Shown: piece after piece, positions 1 to 5,673 of the stretch
Layout of the letters: the number at the start of each line of letters is the position of its first letter
Numbering within the stretch: the first letter of the stretch is position 1
Assembly (NCBI GenBank): GCA_023445955.1
Contig: JAEXJH010000467.1
Location: forward strand, 1 to 7,140
DNA from: Pseudomonadota bacterium
Lineage (GTDB): Bacteria > Pseudomonadota > Alphaproteobacteria > Caulobacterales > Caulobacteraceae
Length of the DNA stretch: 7,140 bases
Direction: 5' to 3'
Notes under the pieces: generated by a model
The model's database searches: none
The model's input: the letters and a program-made list of their open reading frames with translations, nothing else
Told to the model about the DNA's origin: nothing
Position numbers and translations under genes: made by a program

Positions 1-16
1 ACCGCCCGGAAGGTCC

Positions 17-27
17 TGGTAAGGCCA
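17..27. promoter_or_regulatory. Candidate FadR-family operator upstream of GntR-1
   Basis: TGGTAAGGCCA matches five of the six fixed positions of the FadR-subfamily consensus TNGTNNNACNA (G instead of A at position 8). It lies 18 bp upstream of the proposed -35 element of the regulator gene. A nearly identical motif occurs at 2107-2117 in the amidase/kduI control region. This suggests autoregulation plus control of the catabolic genes by GntR-1, GntR-2 or both. No binding data; inferred from motif shape and location. Confidence 0.4.
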
Positions 28-45
28 CTCCGGGCTCGCGGCCGC

Positions 46-74
46 TTGTGAGCCGGCGGGACGCACGCTAGTCC
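46..74 (+). promoter_or_regulatory. Candidate housekeeping promoter for GntR-1
   Basis: TTGTGAG at 46-52 and GCTAGTCC at 67-74 are separated by 14 bp. The arrangement resembles the Caulobacter vegetative promoter (TTGACGS, N10-14, GCTANAWC). The -35 is poor and the -10 shares the GCTA core and the final C. A start near 80 would give a leader of about 35 nt to ATG 118 and would exclude the GTG at 76. Prediction only. Confidence 0.35.
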
Positions 75-117
75 TGTGCGACGCGCCGATCGTGGCGCGG
101 GTCCGTGGCCGCTTCAG

Positions 118-882
118 ATGTCGACCCCTTCGCCGGATTCCAGGCTCTACCAGCAGGTGGCCGCGGCCATCAGCGCCTCGATCGCCGAGGGCGCCTATCA
201 GCCTGGCCATCGCCTGCCGTCCGAGCGCGATCTGGCCGACGACTTCGGCGTCTCCCGCCCCACGGTGCGCCGCGCCGTCATCGCGCTGGAGATGCGCGGC
301 CTGCTCGAAGCCAAGCAGGGCTCTGGCGTCTATGTCCGCCTCGACCAGCCGCCGCCGCCGGTGAAGGACCTGGACATCGGCGCTTTCGAGCAGGCCGAGG
401 CTCGCCGCCTGTTCGAGGGCGAGGCCGCCGCCCTGGCCGCCACCCTGATCACCGACGAGGAGCTGGCCTATCTCGAGACCCTGGTCGCCGAGATGAACAG
501 CGACGCCTCGACCAAGGAACAGTCCGAGCTGGCCGACCGGCAGTTCCACATCTCGATCGCGGCCGCGACGCGCAACAGCGCCGTGGTGCGGATCATCGAG
601 AGCGCCTGGGACCTGCGCTACCGCTCGCGCCTGTGCATGCAGATGCTGGAAAAGGCCCGGCACGTGCGCAAGCGGCCGCTGAAGGACGAGCACCAGGAGA
701 TCGTCGAGGCCCTGCGCACTCGCGATCCCAAGGCCGCGCGCGCGGCGATGCAGACGCACCTGGGCGGGCTGATCGAGAACCTGCTGCTGACCGCCGAGCT
801 GGAAGCCATCGAGCGCACCCGCGAGAGCCTGGCGGCCAAGCGCGAAGAGATCGCCCTCCGCGCCGCCAGCGCGGCGAAGTAG
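118..882 (+). CDS. FadR-type GntR transcriptional regulator (GntR-1)
   Basis: This is a 254-residue cytoplasmic DNA-binding regulator. Residues 8-74 form a GntR winged helix: LYQQVAAAI opens helix 1, PSERDLADDFGVSRPTVR is the helix-turn-helix, and QGSGVYV is the wing. Residues about 90-235 are an all-helical FCD ligand domain. D140, H144, H192 and H214 match the usual Asp/three-His metal site, and an organic acid is the usual FCD ligand. I chose ATG 118 over GTG 76 because it places LYQQ at residues 10-13, exactly as in the paralogue at 4472, and because a promoter candidate sits at 46-74; neither start has a strong Shine-Dalgarno. It is convergent with the amidase gene, with 3 bp between stop codons. 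It probably responds to a uronate-derived metabolite because of the neighbouring kduI and hydrolase genes. The family call is firm; the ligand is inferred. Confidence 0.93.
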   Translation: MSTPSPDSRLYQQVAAAISASIAEGAYQPGHRLPSERDLADDFGVSRPTVRRAVIALEMRGLLEAKQGSGVYVRLDQPPPPVKDLDIGAFEQAEARRLFEGEAAALAATLITDEELAYLETLVAEMNSDASTKEQSELADRQFHISIAAATRNSAVVRIIESAWDLRYRSRLCMQMLEKARHVRKRPLKDEHQEIVEALRTRDPKAARAAMQTHLGGLIENLLLTAELEAIERTRESLAAKREEIALRAASAAK

Positions 883-885
883 GGT

Positions 886-1896
886 CTATTTGTCGAACAG
901 TTTCTTGGGCATCACGACGTGGACGCCCTTGTTGCGGTCGACCAGCTCGGTGATCTCGACGTCGCCGGCCACGCTGATCAGCATGTAGGCGTCGTCGCGG
1001 GTCATGCCCTTCGCCGCCACCAGGAAGTCGATCGCGTTGCGCAGCGCCTTGCGCGTGGCGTTGCTGAGATCGTCGTCGAAGCCCATGGCGATATAGGCCT
1101 CGGGCGTCTCGGCGCGCGGGTAGGGGCTCTTGACGCCCTTGTGCAGGATGAACTGGAAGGTCCCGGTCAGCGAGGTCTCCAGCGCGGTGATGTCGACCTC
1201 GCCATTGCCCTGGGCGGCGTGGCCGTCGCCGGCCTGGAACAGCGCGCCCTTGGCGTGGACCGGCAGAAACAGGGTCGCGCCCGCTACCAGCGCCTTGTCG
1301 TCCATGTTGCCGCCGTTGATGGTCGGCGGCGCGCTGTCATAGCGGCCGAAGGCCGGCGGCGGGGCCACACCCATGCTGCCGAAGAACGGGCGCAGCGGCA
1401 CGTTGATGCCGGGGCCAAAGCGCCCGAACATCTTCTCGCGATCCAGCGGGATGATCTTCATCCGCGCATAGGGAAAGTCATCGGTCAGGAAGCCCGCGCC
1501 ATAGCGGAAGGCGTTGTAGGCGTAGGGGATGTCGATATCGATCTTGAGGATGCGGACCTCAAGCGTGTCGCCGGGCTCCGCGCCCTCGATCGCCACCGGG
1601 CCGGTCAGGATGTGGCCACCTGGGCCGCGCGCCGAGGCCGGCACGCCTTCGTAGACCGCCCTTAGCTCCGGCTGGATGTCGGCTTCCGCGACGCCGGCCT
1701 TGGCCAGGCCCGTCGGGTTGTTGGTCAGCAGGGTGTGTATGACGACCGTGTCACCTGACTGGATCGTCAGCGCCGGCTTGTCGGTCGCGTCGTAGTGGCC
1801 CCAGGCGACCGTCTTGGGCGTGGCGGGCAGGTCCCAGGTGGTCGCGGCGGCCGGGGAGCCCGCGAGCGCGAGCAGGATGAAGGCCAGGGCGCGCAT
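886..1896 (-). CDS. Secreted acetamidase/formamidase-family protein
   Basis: This 336-residue protein belongs to the FmdA/AmdA acetamidase/formamidase family, enzymes that hydrolyse short amides to carboxylate and ammonia. Family signatures in order: GGHILTGP (93-100), EGAEPGDTLEV (104-114), FFGSMGVAPP (171-180), GGNMDDK (195-201), GDGHAAQGNGEVD (223-235), and a C-terminal SVAGDVEITELVD (308-320). The N-terminus MRALAFILLALAGSPAAA looks like a signal peptide cut near residue 18, so the protein is probably periplasmic, whereas classical formamidases are cytoplasmic. The start at 1896 is set by GGAGA 9 nt upstream and by the signal peptide; the frame stays open back to 2082, but that extension looks non-coding. 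The gene diverges from kduI and converges with GntR-1. Its substrate cannot be read from sequence. A role on amidated uronates is conceivable from context but unproven. Confidence 0.9.
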   Translation of the reverse strand: MRALAFILLALAGSPAAATTWDLPATPKTVAWGHYDATDKPALTIQSGDTVVIHTLLTNNPTGLAKAGVAEADIQPELRAVYEGVPASARGPGGHILTGPVAIEGAEPGDTLEVRILKIDIDIPYAYNAFRYGAGFLTDDFPYARMKIIPLDREKMFGRFGPGINVPLRPFFGSMGVAPPPAFGRYDSAPPTINGGNMDDKALVAGATLFLPVHAKGALFQAGDGHAAQGNGEVDITALETSLTGTFQFILHKGVKSPYPRAETPEAYIAMGFDDDLSNATRKALRNAIDFLVAAKGMTRDDAYMLISVAGDVEITELVDRNKGVHVVMPKKLFDK

Positions 1897-1963
1897 GATG
1901 GTCGGTCTCCGCTGGGAATGGCGAAGGTTTCGATGGTTCCGCGGGGCGCGCAAGCGGACTCCC

Positions 1964-1998
1964 AAAAAAGAGGCCGGATCCGCTGTCGGGATCCGGCC
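1964..1998 (-). terminator. Intrinsic terminator or attenuator in the amidase leader
   Basis: Read on the minus strand, there is a perfect 10-bp stem (GGCCGGATCC / GGATCCGGCC, at 1998-1989 and 1981-1972) around a 7-nt loop. It is followed by T, C and six T residues (1971-1964). The T tract exists only in the minus orientation, so the hairpin should stop transcripts heading toward the amidase. It ends 67 nt upstream of the amidase ATG and within no supported gene. It is therefore either a transcription attenuator in the amidase leader or the 3' end of a short RNA started near 2100. The hairpin is seen directly; the regulatory role is inferred. Confidence 0.7.
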
Positions 1999-2080
1999 GC
2001 AGGAGGGGACCTGGAAAGAAAAAGGGCGGGCGGCCCCGGAAGCTGACGTCCAAATGGGCGCTGCGCCTATCGCGACGGCC

Positions 2081-2097
2081 AATTGGCATACCCAACT
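2081..2097. promoter_or_regulatory. Imperfect dyad TTGG-N5-CCAA
   Basis: AATTGGCATACCCAACT has TTGG and CCAA arms with a 5-bp centre, the geometry of PdhR/UxuR-like FadR-subfamily sites (TTGGTNNNACCAA). The inner T/A pair is missing. It lies just downstream of the candidate amidase promoter, where a bound repressor could block transcription. Weak on its own; given for its position. Confidence 0.3.
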
Positions 2098-2102
2098 GAT
2101 CG

Positions 2103-2125
2103 CTTATGGTCAGGCCACTTGTCAA
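2103..2125 (-). promoter_or_regulatory. Candidate amidase promoter
   Basis: On the minus strand TTGACA (2125-2120) is followed after 11 bp by CATAAG (2108-2103). The short spacing resembles the Caulobacter vegetative promoter rather than the 17-bp E. coli spacing, but the -10 is a poor match to GCTANAWC. The -35 lies inside the 15-bp palindrome at 2115-2129, and the -10 side overlaps the FadR-like motif at 2107-2117. A transcript from here would run through the terminator hairpin before reaching the amidase. A second promoter between 1897 and 1963 cannot be excluded, although I saw no good match there. Confidence 0.3.
2107..2117. promoter_or_regulatory. Candidate FadR-family operator in the divergent region
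   Basis: TGGTCAGGCCA matches five of six fixed positions of TNGTNNNACNA and differs from the site at 17-27 by one base. Extended rightward, TGGTCAGGCCACT and TGGTAAGGCCACT agree at 12 of 13 positions. It overlaps the left end of the 15-bp palindrome and the proposed amidase -10. GntR-1 or GntR-2 are the natural candidates to bind, since their recognition helices are nearly the same. Confidence 0.45.
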
Positions 2126-2129
2126 GTGG
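2115..2129. repeat. 15-bp perfect palindrome, candidate operator
   Basis: CCACTTGTCAAGTGG is a perfect dyad with 7-bp arms about a central T. It lies midway in the divergent amidase/kduI region. Each strand offers a -35-like hexamer within it (TTGACA on minus, TTGTCA on plus), so a bound regulator could control both directions. It does not match the FadR consensus GTNNNAC core, so the binder may be a different family. Confidence 0.5.
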
Positions 2130-2266
2130 TGCTGGCTTTAGGGTGACTATGGTCTGGGTGGTTGATTTCACTGCTCAATTTGCAAAAGGACCGCCCGCGG
2201 ATGACCCCGTGACAGCGTTAGACATGCCTGCGCGGTGTGTTCGGCCTTTACGGCGTCGCGATCGGA

Positions 2267-2291
2267 TTGGTAATGTCAGTTTAGCAACCAA
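2267..2291. promoter_or_regulatory. TTGGT / ACCAA half-site pair upstream of kduI
   Basis: TTGGT at 2267-2271 and ACCAA at 2287-2291 are inverted repeats 15 bp apart, two helical turns centre to centre. Each equals a half-site of the PdhR/UxuR-type operator TTGGTNNNACCAA, but spacing is far wider than the classic site. They lie upstream of the short ORF at 2310. The stretch 2130-2309 holds no gene I can support and no promoter that I could match convincingly. Confidence 0.25.
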
Positions 2292-2309
2292 CGAAAAACG
2301 GGGGGACGG

Positions 2310-2390
2310 ATGCGCGTGATCGTGCGGCCGCCGGCGAACATGGCGACCGGTTCGCGGCCTCCCCGCAGTGGAGGCCAGTTCGGCCGATGA
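2310..2390 (+). CDS. Possible 26-codon upstream ORF overlapping the kduI start
   Basis: ATG 2310 opens a 26-codon frame reading MRVIVRPPANMATGSRPPR then SGGQFGR, with its TGA at 2388-2390 overlapping the kduI ATG in an ATGA junction. A G-run at 2300-2305 could act as a weak ribosome site. The kduI Shine-Dalgarno GGAGG (2370-2374) lies inside this frame, so ribosomes finishing here could re-initiate on kduI. The peptide is basic and Pro/Arg-rich with no recognisable domain. In GC-rich DNA a short open frame of this size is not rare, so the case rests on the overlap geometry. Confidence 0.35.
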   Translation: MRVIVRPPANMATGSRPPRSGGQFGR

Positions 2391-3235
2391 GCGTTCAGAT
2401 GGACTATCGCGAGAGCACCGACCGCGCCGGCATGAGTCGCATGACGGTGCGCGAGCTTCGCGACACCTTCGTCATCGACAAACTGTTCCAGCCGGGCGCG
2501 CTGTCGCTCAGCTATCTGGAGATCACGCGGGCGGTGGTCGGTTCTGCGACGCCGACCGACGCGGCCCTGACCCTGCCGACCCACAAGGAACTGGCCTCGC
2601 GGTTCTTTTGCGAGCGCCGCGAGGTGGGGGTGATCAACATCGGCGGTCCGGGCGTCGTGACCCTGGACGGCGAGCGCTTCGACCTGGCCCGTCACGACAG
2701 CCTCTATATCGGCCGGGGGACGGAGAGCGTCAGCTTCGAGAGCGACGACGCCGCCAACCCGGCCAAGTTCTATTTCGTCAGCTATCCGGCCCACGCCAGC
2801 CACCCCAGCAAGCGGGTGCGGCGCGACGAGGCTCGGACGATCCAGGCGGGGGAGGCGACCACCGCCAACCGCCGGGTGATCCGCCAGGCCATCCGCCCCG
2901 GCATTGTCGAGACCTGCCAGCTGGTCATGGGCTTCACCGAGCTGGCCGACGGCAATGTCTGGAACACCATGCCGCCGCACACCCATCGCCGGCGCAGCGA
3001 GATCTACATGTACTTTGACACCGACCCAGGTCGCGTCATGCACCTGATGGGCGAGCCGTCCGAGCCGCGGGCGGTATTCATGGACGAGGGCGAGGCGGTG
3101 TTCTCGCCTAGCTGGTCGATCCACAGCGGGGTGGGCACCTCGAACTACACCTTCGTGTGGTCGATGGGCGGCGAGAACCTGGAATTCGACGACATGGACG
3201 TCCTGGCGGTCTCGGACCTCGGTCCAGGCGCTTAA
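2387..3235 (+). CDS. kduI: 5-keto-4-deoxyuronate isomerase KduI
   Basis: KduI (4-deoxy-L-threo-5-hexosulose-uronate ketol-isomerase) converts 5-keto-4-deoxyuronate to 3-deoxy-D-glycero-2,5-hexodiulosonate in the cytoplasm, after lyases and unsaturated uronyl hydrolases have cut pectin-like polymers. At 282 residues it matches the roughly 278 of E. coli KduI. The zinc-binding cupin residues are visible: H198 and H200 in MPPHTH, E205 in RRSEIYMYF, and H246 in SWSIHSG. The C-terminal signature WSMGGENLEFDDMD (258-271) is typical. Start 2387 has GGAGG 12 nt upstream; an internal ATG at 2399 is further from it. It leads an operon with the hydrolase gene, whose start codon is 32 nt downstream, and GntR-2. 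The substrate is exactly the rearranged product of the next gene's enzyme. Its partner KduD is not in the window. Confidence 0.96.
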   Translation: MSVQMDYRESTDRAGMSRMTVRELRDTFVIDKLFQPGALSLSYLEITRAVVGSATPTDAALTLPTHKELASRFFCERREVGVINIGGPGVVTLDGERFDLARHDSLYIGRGTESVSFESDDAANPAKFYFVSYPAHASHPSKRVRRDEARTIQAGEATTANRRVIRQAIRPGIVETCQLVMGFTELADGNVWNTMPPHTHRRRSEIYMYFDTDPGRVMHLMGEPSEPRAVFMDEGEAVFSPSWSIHSGVGTSNYTFVWSMGGENLEFDDMDVLAVSDLGPGA

Positions 3236-3267
3236 GAACAAGAACGACGCGGGAGGAAACGCTTCAA

Positions 3268-4440
3268 ATGACCTTCAAGACGCTCCTGAAGGCGGCCGCC
3301 GCCATCGCCATCCTGGCCGGAAGCGCCGCGCCTGTTGCGGCCGCGCCGAAGCCTGCCGTCGTCAGCGTCTCGTCCGCGTCGGTCGACGCCGCGGGCCGCA
3401 AGGTGGCGGCCTGGCAGCTGGCCCACATGGACAATTTCGACTACGTGCCGGTCAGCGCGTTCCGCAAGGACACCGAGGCGCCGCGCGACTGGATCCAGGC
3501 GGCGTTCTACATCGGTCTCTACACCTTCGCCGACGCGACCCAGGACCCGTACCTGTCGGGCGCGACCCTCAAGCACGGCGAGGCCGAGGGCTGGGGCTTC
3601 GACCACCGTCCGCGCCACGCCGACGCCGACGCCACCGGCGCGGTCTGGGTCTGGGCGGCCGGCCGGACCAAGGACCAGAGCAAGCTCGCGCCGATCCGCG
3701 CCCGCTTCGACGCCGTGCTGGCCGATCCGTCGACCGTGTCGCTGGACTTCGAGCCCAAGCCGGCCAAGGGCGACCCCTACTGCCAGGCGCGCTGGTGCTG
3801 GAGCGACGCCATCTTCATGGCCCCACCGGCCTGGGTCAGCCTCTCCAAGGTCACCGGCGACAAGCGCTATCTGGACCACGCCGACAGCGAGTTCTGGGCG
3901 ACCACCGACTATCTCTACGACAAGACCGACCACCTCTATTTCCGCGACAGCCGCTTCATCAAACGGCGCAGCGATGCGGGCCAGAAGATCTTCTGGGGTC
4001 GTGGCAACGGCTGGGCCTATGCGGGTATCGCGCGGATCCTGCAGGACCTGCCGGCCAATCATCCGAGCCGTCCGAAGTACGAAGCGATCTTCAAGCAGAT
4101 GTCGGCCAAGATCGTCACCCTGCAAGGCGCCGACGGCTACTGGCCCGTCTCGCTGCTGGAGCCGCAAAAGACGCCGGAGACCAGCGGCACGGGCTTCTTC
4201 GTCTACGGCCTGGCCTGGGGCGTCAACCACGGCCTGTTGCCGCGCGCCAAGTACGGCCCGGCGATCGACAAGGGCTGGAAAGCGCTGGACGCGGCGATCG
4301 AGCCGGACGGCCGTCTGGGCTGGGTGCAGCGCGTGGGCGTGGCCCCTGACCAGGTGGGCCGTGACGACACCCAGCTCTACGGCGTCGGGGCGTTCCTGCT
4401 GTCGGCCAGCGAGGTGCGTAAGCTCGCGCAAACGCGCTAA
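3268..4440 (+). CDS. Secreted GH88/GH105-type unsaturated uronyl hydrolase
   Basis: This 390-residue glycoside hydrolase has the alpha/alpha-barrel signatures of the GH88/GH105 group, which remove the terminal 4,5-unsaturated uronate from lyase-generated oligosaccharides by hydrating the double bond. Visible motifs: RWCWSDAIFMAPPAWV (175-190) with D180 aligned to the catalytic Asp of YteR, WGRGNGWAYAGIARIL (243-258), and ETSGTGFFVYGLAWG (304-318). A second acidic residue may be D119 or D121 in HADADATG. Residues 1-26 form a signal peptide ending PVAAA, so the enzyme is probably periplasmic. Start 3268 is fixed by GGAGG 11 nt upstream and by the signal peptide; an earlier in-frame start at 3157 lies inside kduI. 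The freed uronate rearranges into the KduI substrate, so the two adjacent genes form consecutive steps. Rhamnogalacturonyl versus glucuronyl specificity cannot be decided here. Confidence 0.93.
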   Translation: MTFKTLLKAAAAIAILAGSAAPVAAAPKPAVVSVSSASVDAAGRKVAAWQLAHMDNFDYVPVSAFRKDTEAPRDWIQAAFYIGLYTFADATQDPYLSGATLKHGEAEGWGFDHRPRHADADATGAVWVWAAGRTKDQSKLAPIRARFDAVLADPSTVSLDFEPKPAKGDPYCQARWCWSDAIFMAPPAWVSLSKVTGDKRYLDHADSEFWATTDYLYDKTDHLYFRDSRFIKRRSDAGQKIFWGRGNGWAYAGIARILQDLPANHPSRPKYEAIFKQMSAKIVTLQGADGYWPVSLLEPQKTPETSGTGFFVYGLAWGVNHGLLPRAKYGPAIDKGWKALDAAIEPDGRLGWVQRVGVAPDQVGRDDTQLYGVGAFLLSASEVRKLAQTR

Positions 4441-4471
4441 GATGGATTCGTCTGCTCCCAAGCGAGGTTTG

Positions 4472-5227
4472 ATGCGCGCCGCGCCGGATCCCCAGAAGCT
4501 CTACCAGCAGGTGGCCCGTTCGATCGCGGCCTCCATCGCCGAGGGGCGCTATGTCCCTGGTGATCGCCTGCCGTCTGAGCGGGGCCTGGCCGACTCGTTC
4601 GGGGTCAGCCGGCCGACGATCCGTGACGCGATGATCGCCTTGGAGTTCCAGGGGCTGGTCGAGGCGCGTCAGGGCTCGGGCGTCTACGTCACAGCGCGGG
4701 CCAAGCCCGAGGAGGACGCCGCCGAAGCCGAGGTCAGCGCTCTGGAGCTGACCGAAGCCCGCCGCCTGTTCGAGGGCGAGGCCTGCGCCCTGGCTGCCGC
4801 CGCGGTCAGCGACGAGCAGGTGATGGCCCTGGAGCGCCTCGCTCGCGACCTGGCCAACCTGGCCGGCGCCGAGGACGGCGAGCGGCTGGAGCACGACTTC
4901 CACCTGGCCGTGGCCCACGCCACCCGCAACGCCGCCATCGTCGCGGCGGTCGAGGAGATCTGGACGCTGCGCCGCCAGTTCCCCGACTGCTCGGGCCAGC
5001 TGCGCCGCGTGCGCCTGGCTGATCCGACCACCTTCGCCGACGATCACCACCGCATCGTCGGCGCTCTGCGCGACCGCGATCCCAAGGAAGCGCGCCGGGT
5101 GATCCACGATCACCTGAACCGGACGGTCGAGGCCTTGCTGTCGATGGCCGAGGGCGACGCCCTGGAGCGCACCCGTCGCGAGATGGCCGAGCGCCGCGAC
5201 GAACTGTTGCGTCGCACCACTATCTAG
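4472..5227 (+). CDS. FadR-type GntR transcriptional regulator (GntR-2)
   Basis: This 251-residue regulator is the last gene of the kduI operon and a paralogue of GntR-1. The winged helix spans residues 8-74 with PSERGLADSFGVSRPTIR as helix-turn-helix; residues 10-73 are identical to GntR-1 at 49 of 64 positions by direct count. The FCD domain (about 90-235) keeps H144, H192 and H214, but the expected metal-ligand Asp is E140. ATG 4472 is preferred: GCGAGG lies 4 nt upstream and the start aligns exactly with GntR-1. An alternative ATG at 4442, one base after the hydrolase stop, would add ten residues without a visible Shine-Dalgarno. Co-transcription with kduI and the hydrolase suggests local feedback control, with a uronate intermediate as likely ligand (inference). 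Confidence 0.94.
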   Translation: MRAAPDPQKLYQQVARSIAASIAEGRYVPGDRLPSERGLADSFGVSRPTIRDAMIALEFQGLVEARQGSGVYVTARAKPEEDAAEAEVSALELTEARRLFEGEACALAAAAVSDEQVMALERLARDLANLAGAEDGERLEHDFHLAVAHATRNAAIVAAVEEIWTLRRQFPDCSGQLRRVRLADPTTFADDHHRIVGALRDRDPKEARRVIHDHLNRTVEALLSMAEGDALERTRREMAERRDELLRRTTI

Positions 5228-5240
5228 CGTTGTTTCGGAG

Positions 5241-5255
5241 GGCGCTGTTCGCGCC
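5241..5255. terminator. Weak hairpin downstream of GntR-2
   Basis: GGCGC (5241-5245) and GCGCC (5251-5255) pair around TGTTC. There is no T tract after it, so it is not a convincing intrinsic terminator. It is the only hairpin I see between the operon and the small gene at 5340. The remainder of 5256-5339 holds the small gene's ribosome site and no clear promoter. Confidence 0.2.
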
Positions 5256-5339
5256 GCGATAATTCGTCGCACAAATCAAGGGCTTGCCCGCGCCCGCCGG
5301 GGCGTGCTGACCTGCCCCTAAGGGAATCAGGGGGTACTG

Positions 5340-5666
5340 ATGTCGGATAAACTCGCGCCCGCGAGCGTTGAAACGGTGCTGAAGGCGATCTCGTCGGAGA
5401 TGTCGATCGCAGCAGTGGCGTGCGGGCACCTCGACGTCGCCCTGGGCAAGATCCTGGAAGTTGTGCCGGACGAGCACCGCCTGTCTGTGATGCAGGAGCT
5501 GCATACGGTCGACCTGCTGGCTCAGCACATCACCGCGCTGACCGACTTCACCGGCAACCTGTCGCAGCAGCATGGCCAGGGCGTGCTCGAGGTCAACGAG
5601 TCCCTCGGCGCCATCACCCTGGGCGACGTCGCCGAACGCCTGCGCGCCTCGATCTCGGCCGAGTAA
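5340..5666 (+). CDS. Small all-helical protein of unknown function with CheZ-like motif
   Basis: I do not recognise this 108-residue protein by name. It appears largely helical: one long helix at about 8-40 and another at about 48-75, giving a likely helical hairpin, followed by a less structured tail (76-108). It has no signal peptide or membrane segment. In the second helix, TVDLLAQHITAL (56-67) has D58 and Q62 spaced like the catalytic Asp143/Gln147 of the response-regulator phosphatase CheZ (DLTGQVI in E. coli). This raises the chance of a CheZ- or CheT-like role in signalling, but the protein is half CheZ's length and the match is short. AGGGGG at 5329-5334 lies 5 nt before the ATG and supports the start. 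A GAATC site, a target of CcrM-type methylation in Caulobacter, lies at 5324-5328. Codon use and context suggest a real gene. Confidence 0.8.
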   Translation: MSDKLAPASVETVLKAISSEMSIAAVACGHLDVALGKILEVVPDEHRLSVMQELHTVDLLAQHITALTDFTGNLSQQHGQGVLEVNESLGAITLGDVAERLRASISAE

Positions 5667-5673
5667 GGCGCGC

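Noticed and set aside
1..51. Open plus-strand frame ending with TGA at 49-51, possibly the tail of an upstream gene
   Set aside because: Only 16 codons are visible and they carry no recognisable signature; chance open frames are common at this GC content.
882..886. Extremely tight convergent junction of GntR-1 and the amidase
   Set aside because: Antisense overlap of the two transcripts is likely, but close convergent genes are ordinary in compact genomes and no special structure is present.
1897..2082. N-terminal extension of the amidase frame back to 2082
   Set aside because: It runs through a terminator hairpin, has no family similarity, and the start at 1896 has both a ribosome site and a signal peptide.
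2069..2262. Long-range inverted repeat ATCGCGAC (2069-2076) / GTCGCGAT (2255-2262)
   Set aside because: It is built around the self-complementary TCGCGA hexamer, which is common in GC-rich DNA, and nothing around it extends the pairing.
2276..3241. Long minus-strand frame opposite kduI
   Set aside because: Its composition is that of an antisense shadow of a well-supported gene, and it shows no domain of its own.
3335..4441. In-frame extension of GntR-2 upstream through the hydrolase gene
   Set aside because: The extension is low-complexity Arg/Ser/Thr/Pro-rich sequence produced by reading the hydrolase gene out of frame; it is not a fusion.
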